The notes under the pieces were generated by a model. The model was not told the origin of the DNA, did not search any database, and was given only the letters and a program-made list of their open reading frames with translations. Below, in pieces: positions 12,357 through 13,777 of a stretch of 13,777 nucleotides of DNA (position 1 is its first letter; every line of letters begins with the position of its first letter). Where the stretch lies: assembly GCA_011620785.1 (NCBI GenBank), contig WOYM01000082.1, positions 18,782 to 32,558 on the forward strand, in the 5' to 3' direction. Origin of the DNA: Methanothrix sp. GTDB lineage: Archaea; Halobacteriota; Methanosarcinia; Methanotrichales; Methanotrichaceae. The translations under genes and the position numbers were made by a program.

Positions 12357-13682
12357 ATGGATCTGGAAGGATTTGCCAAGCGAGGCCTGAGGAGACGGGA
12401 CCCGGAGATAGAGTCCAAGCTCATCGATCTGATCAGAGAGGTAAAGGAGATCCCAAGCGATCGGGCTGCTATCCTGGCGGAAGCGGTCTTATTGGAGGCC
12501 GAAGCGACCCTCGATCCCAGGGGGGAGGTTTTCCAGCTGAACAATGTGGGGGTCAGCATGGGCGACTTTGGGGTGGGCTCACGTGGCTCAGGCGACTTTT
12601 ATACTCACACCAAGATCGCTGAGGTCATCGGCCGCACAGAAGCAGTTGTTGACTCCCGCCAACTGGATGACTCGGGTGTGGTCCAGGCTGGGGGCAAGTA
12701 CATAACAGTGACCGTTGACGGCATGCACTCCCGGCTGAGCGACTATCCGTTTTTGGCCGGATTTCATGTAACCCGAGCGGCCTTGCGCGATGTCTATGTC
12801 ATGGGAGCCAAGCCGGTGGCACTTCTCTCTGATGTTCATCTGGCCGATGATGGGGATGTCTCCAAGCTATTCGACCATATCGCAGGCATTGCCACGGTCT
12901 CGGAATTGATCGGCGTTCCTCTCATCACCGGGAGCACCCTGCGCATCGGTGGGGACATGGTGATCGGGGATCGGCTAACTGGGTGCGTGGGAGCGGTTGG
13001 AGTCTCGGATAAGCTCACCGCCAGAAAGAGCGCCCGGCCTGGAGATGTGATAATGATGACAGAGGGAGCGGGAGGGGGAACGATCTGCTCTGCTGCTCTG
13101 TACTATAATCGGCACGAGGTGGTGGATGAGACCCTGAACATCAAGTTCCTGGAGGCAAGCGAGGCGCTGCTTAAAGTTAATGTTCAGATCCATGCCATGA
13201 CCGATGTGACCAACGGGGGCATCCGGGGCGACGCCAAGGAGATCTCCTATACTGCCGGGGTGAGGCTTATCTTCGAGGAGGAGAGGATGCGCAGGCTGGT
13301 CAACTCCCGAGTGCTAGAGATGCTCAATGAGCTGAAAATCGACTATCTCGGGGTGTCCATCGATGCCCTGCTCATCATCGCCCCACCGGAGGAGGCGGAG
13401 GCGATCGCAGCCGCCATCCGGGATGTGGGGGTGAAGGTGGACGAGATCGGCAGGGTTGAGGAAGGAGAAGGAGCGTATCTGGATATCGATGGCAAGCGGT
13501 CCGACTTCTCCCCCCGCTTCCGAGAGGCGGCCTACACTCCCATAAAAAAGGTGATCGGCCAGGAGGCGGTGAGGGAGGTGGCGGAGATGACCAGGAAGGT
13601 GGATTTGGCAGCCCAAAATGCTGTGGAGAAGAAGAAGAGGTTTGTGGAGAGGATAAGAGGGAGCCAGAAGGGATTCTTATAA
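12357..13682 (+). CDS. PurM/SelD/HypE-superfamily protein (COG2144-like)
   Basis: A 441-residue member of the AIR synthase (PurM) superfamily, ATP-dependent enzymes that activate amide, selenide or carbamoyl groups. It matches the selenophosphate-synthetase-related COG2144 type known from methanogens, whose reaction is not established. Visible: a helical N-terminal extension of about 60 residues, a Gly-rich FGVGSRGSGDF near 71-81, TVDG at 119-122 (compare TDG of PurM), RDVYVMGAKP at 144-153 matching the superfamily's NDI-x-AMGA-x-P, and TDVTNGGIRGD at 282-292 near the start of the C-terminal half. The SelD Sec/Cys active residue is not obvious, so it is unlikely to be SelD. ATG 12357 is the first start after an in-frame stop at 12348. 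It lies 42 bp after mutL and may be cotranscribed with it. Confidence 0.82.
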   Translation: MDLEGFAKRGLRRRDPEIESKLIDLIREVKEIPSDRAAILAEAVLLEAEATLDPRGEVFQLNNVGVSMGDFGVGSRGSGDFYTHTKIAEVIGRTEAVVDSRQLDDSGVVQAGGKYITVTVDGMHSRLSDYPFLAGFHVTRAALRDVYVMGAKPVALLSDVHLADDGDVSKLFDHIAGIATVSELIGVPLITGSTLRIGGDMVIGDRLTGCVGAVGVSDKLTARKSARPGDVIMMTEGAGGGTICSAALYYNRHEVVDETLNIKFLEASEALLKVNVQIHAMTDVTNGGIRGDAKEISYTAGVRLIFEEERMRRLVNSRVLEMLNELKIDYLGVSIDALLIIAPPEEAEAIAAAIRDVGVKVDEIGRVEEGEGAYLDIDGKRSDFSPRFREAAYTPIKKVIGQEAVREVAEMTRKVDLAAQNAVEKKKRFVERIRGSQKGFL

Positions 13683-13704
13683 AATAGTATTTCCAGGAGA
13701 TGCG

Positions 13705-13720
13705 GTCAGGCGTAGCCGAC
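13705..13720 (+). repeat. Small hairpin after the last gene
   Basis: GTC-A-GGC (13705-13711), loop GTA, GCC-GAC (13715-13720): a six-pair stem with one bulged base, 23 bases after the stop and upstream of an A6T5 tract. It could be part of a terminator. Confidence 0.3.
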
Positions 13721-13735
13721 AGCGGAGAAGATTCT

Positions 13736-13751
13736 AAAAAATTTTTATAAA
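13736..13751 (+). promoter_or_regulatory. A6T5 tract and TATA box at the window end
   Basis: A-run 13736-13741 and T-run 13742-13746 may end the mutSL transcript. TTTATAAA (13744-13751) within it is a near-consensus archaeal TATA box. Transcription would start around 13774-13778, so the gene it serves lies beyond the window. Confidence 0.5.
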
Positions 13752-13777
13752 GTTATTTGTCTGTGCGGCCTTTGACC

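Noticed and set aside
13683..13777. Box C/D or other small RNA in the final spacer
   Set aside because: No paired C and D boxes were seen; the only structure is a short bulged hairpin and a TATA box.

Overview
The window looks like chromosomal DNA of a euryarchaeal methanogen, most likely of the Methanosarcinales and perhaps Methanothrix-like. That placement is inference from gene content: an archaeal PIN-ATPase-KH protein, a COG2144-type PurM-superfamily protein, a geranylgeranyl-reductase-family flavoprotein, secreted proteins rich in N-glycosylation sequons, and Shine-Dalgarno sites of the GGTGAT/GGAGG type. I see no insertion sequence, CRISPR array, tRNA or rRNA.

Left part (1-2246, + strand). 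The window opens inside a surface-protein gene: ten 18-bp repeats, each encoding an N-E-T sequon, followed by an SdrD-B-like beta domain with an EF-hand-type loop. Next come a small secreted DUF333-like protein with a tyrosine-rich tail and a FAD-dependent geranylgeranyl-reductase-family oxidoreductase.

Nitrogen block (2261-3814, - strand). amtB (ammonium channel) and a PII gene (glnK/glnB) form an operon convergent with the oxidoreductase. The PII protein has Met at the position of the classic uridylylated Tyr51. A strong GGTGAT site places the amtB start well inside the longest open frame. The roughly 300-bp divergent spacer to the right (3815-4111) holds several inverted repeats and a four-codon mini-ORF behind a near-perfect ribosome-binding site.

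Central part (4148-7828, + strand). An unrecognised Cys-rich protein is followed by the PIN-ATPase-KH protein. That gene overlaps a small exported protein by ATGA. A second, longer exported protein follows with its own TATA box. The two exported proteins share a C-terminal motif and look related.

Right part (7962-13682, + strand). mutS and mutL are three bases apart and encode a mismatch-repair pair of bacterial type. MutL carries the endonuclease motifs and MutS a QLIFF peptide where bacterial MutS has its beta-clamp motif. A COG2144-type PurM/SelD/HypE-superfamily protein follows 42 bp later. The window ends in an AT-rich stretch with a TATA box that probably belongs to the next gene.

Most of the window is ordinary housekeeping. 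The least explained parts are the sequon repeat protein, the Cys-rich orphan, the two exported proteins coupled to the PIN-ATPase, and the clamp-like peptide in MutS.
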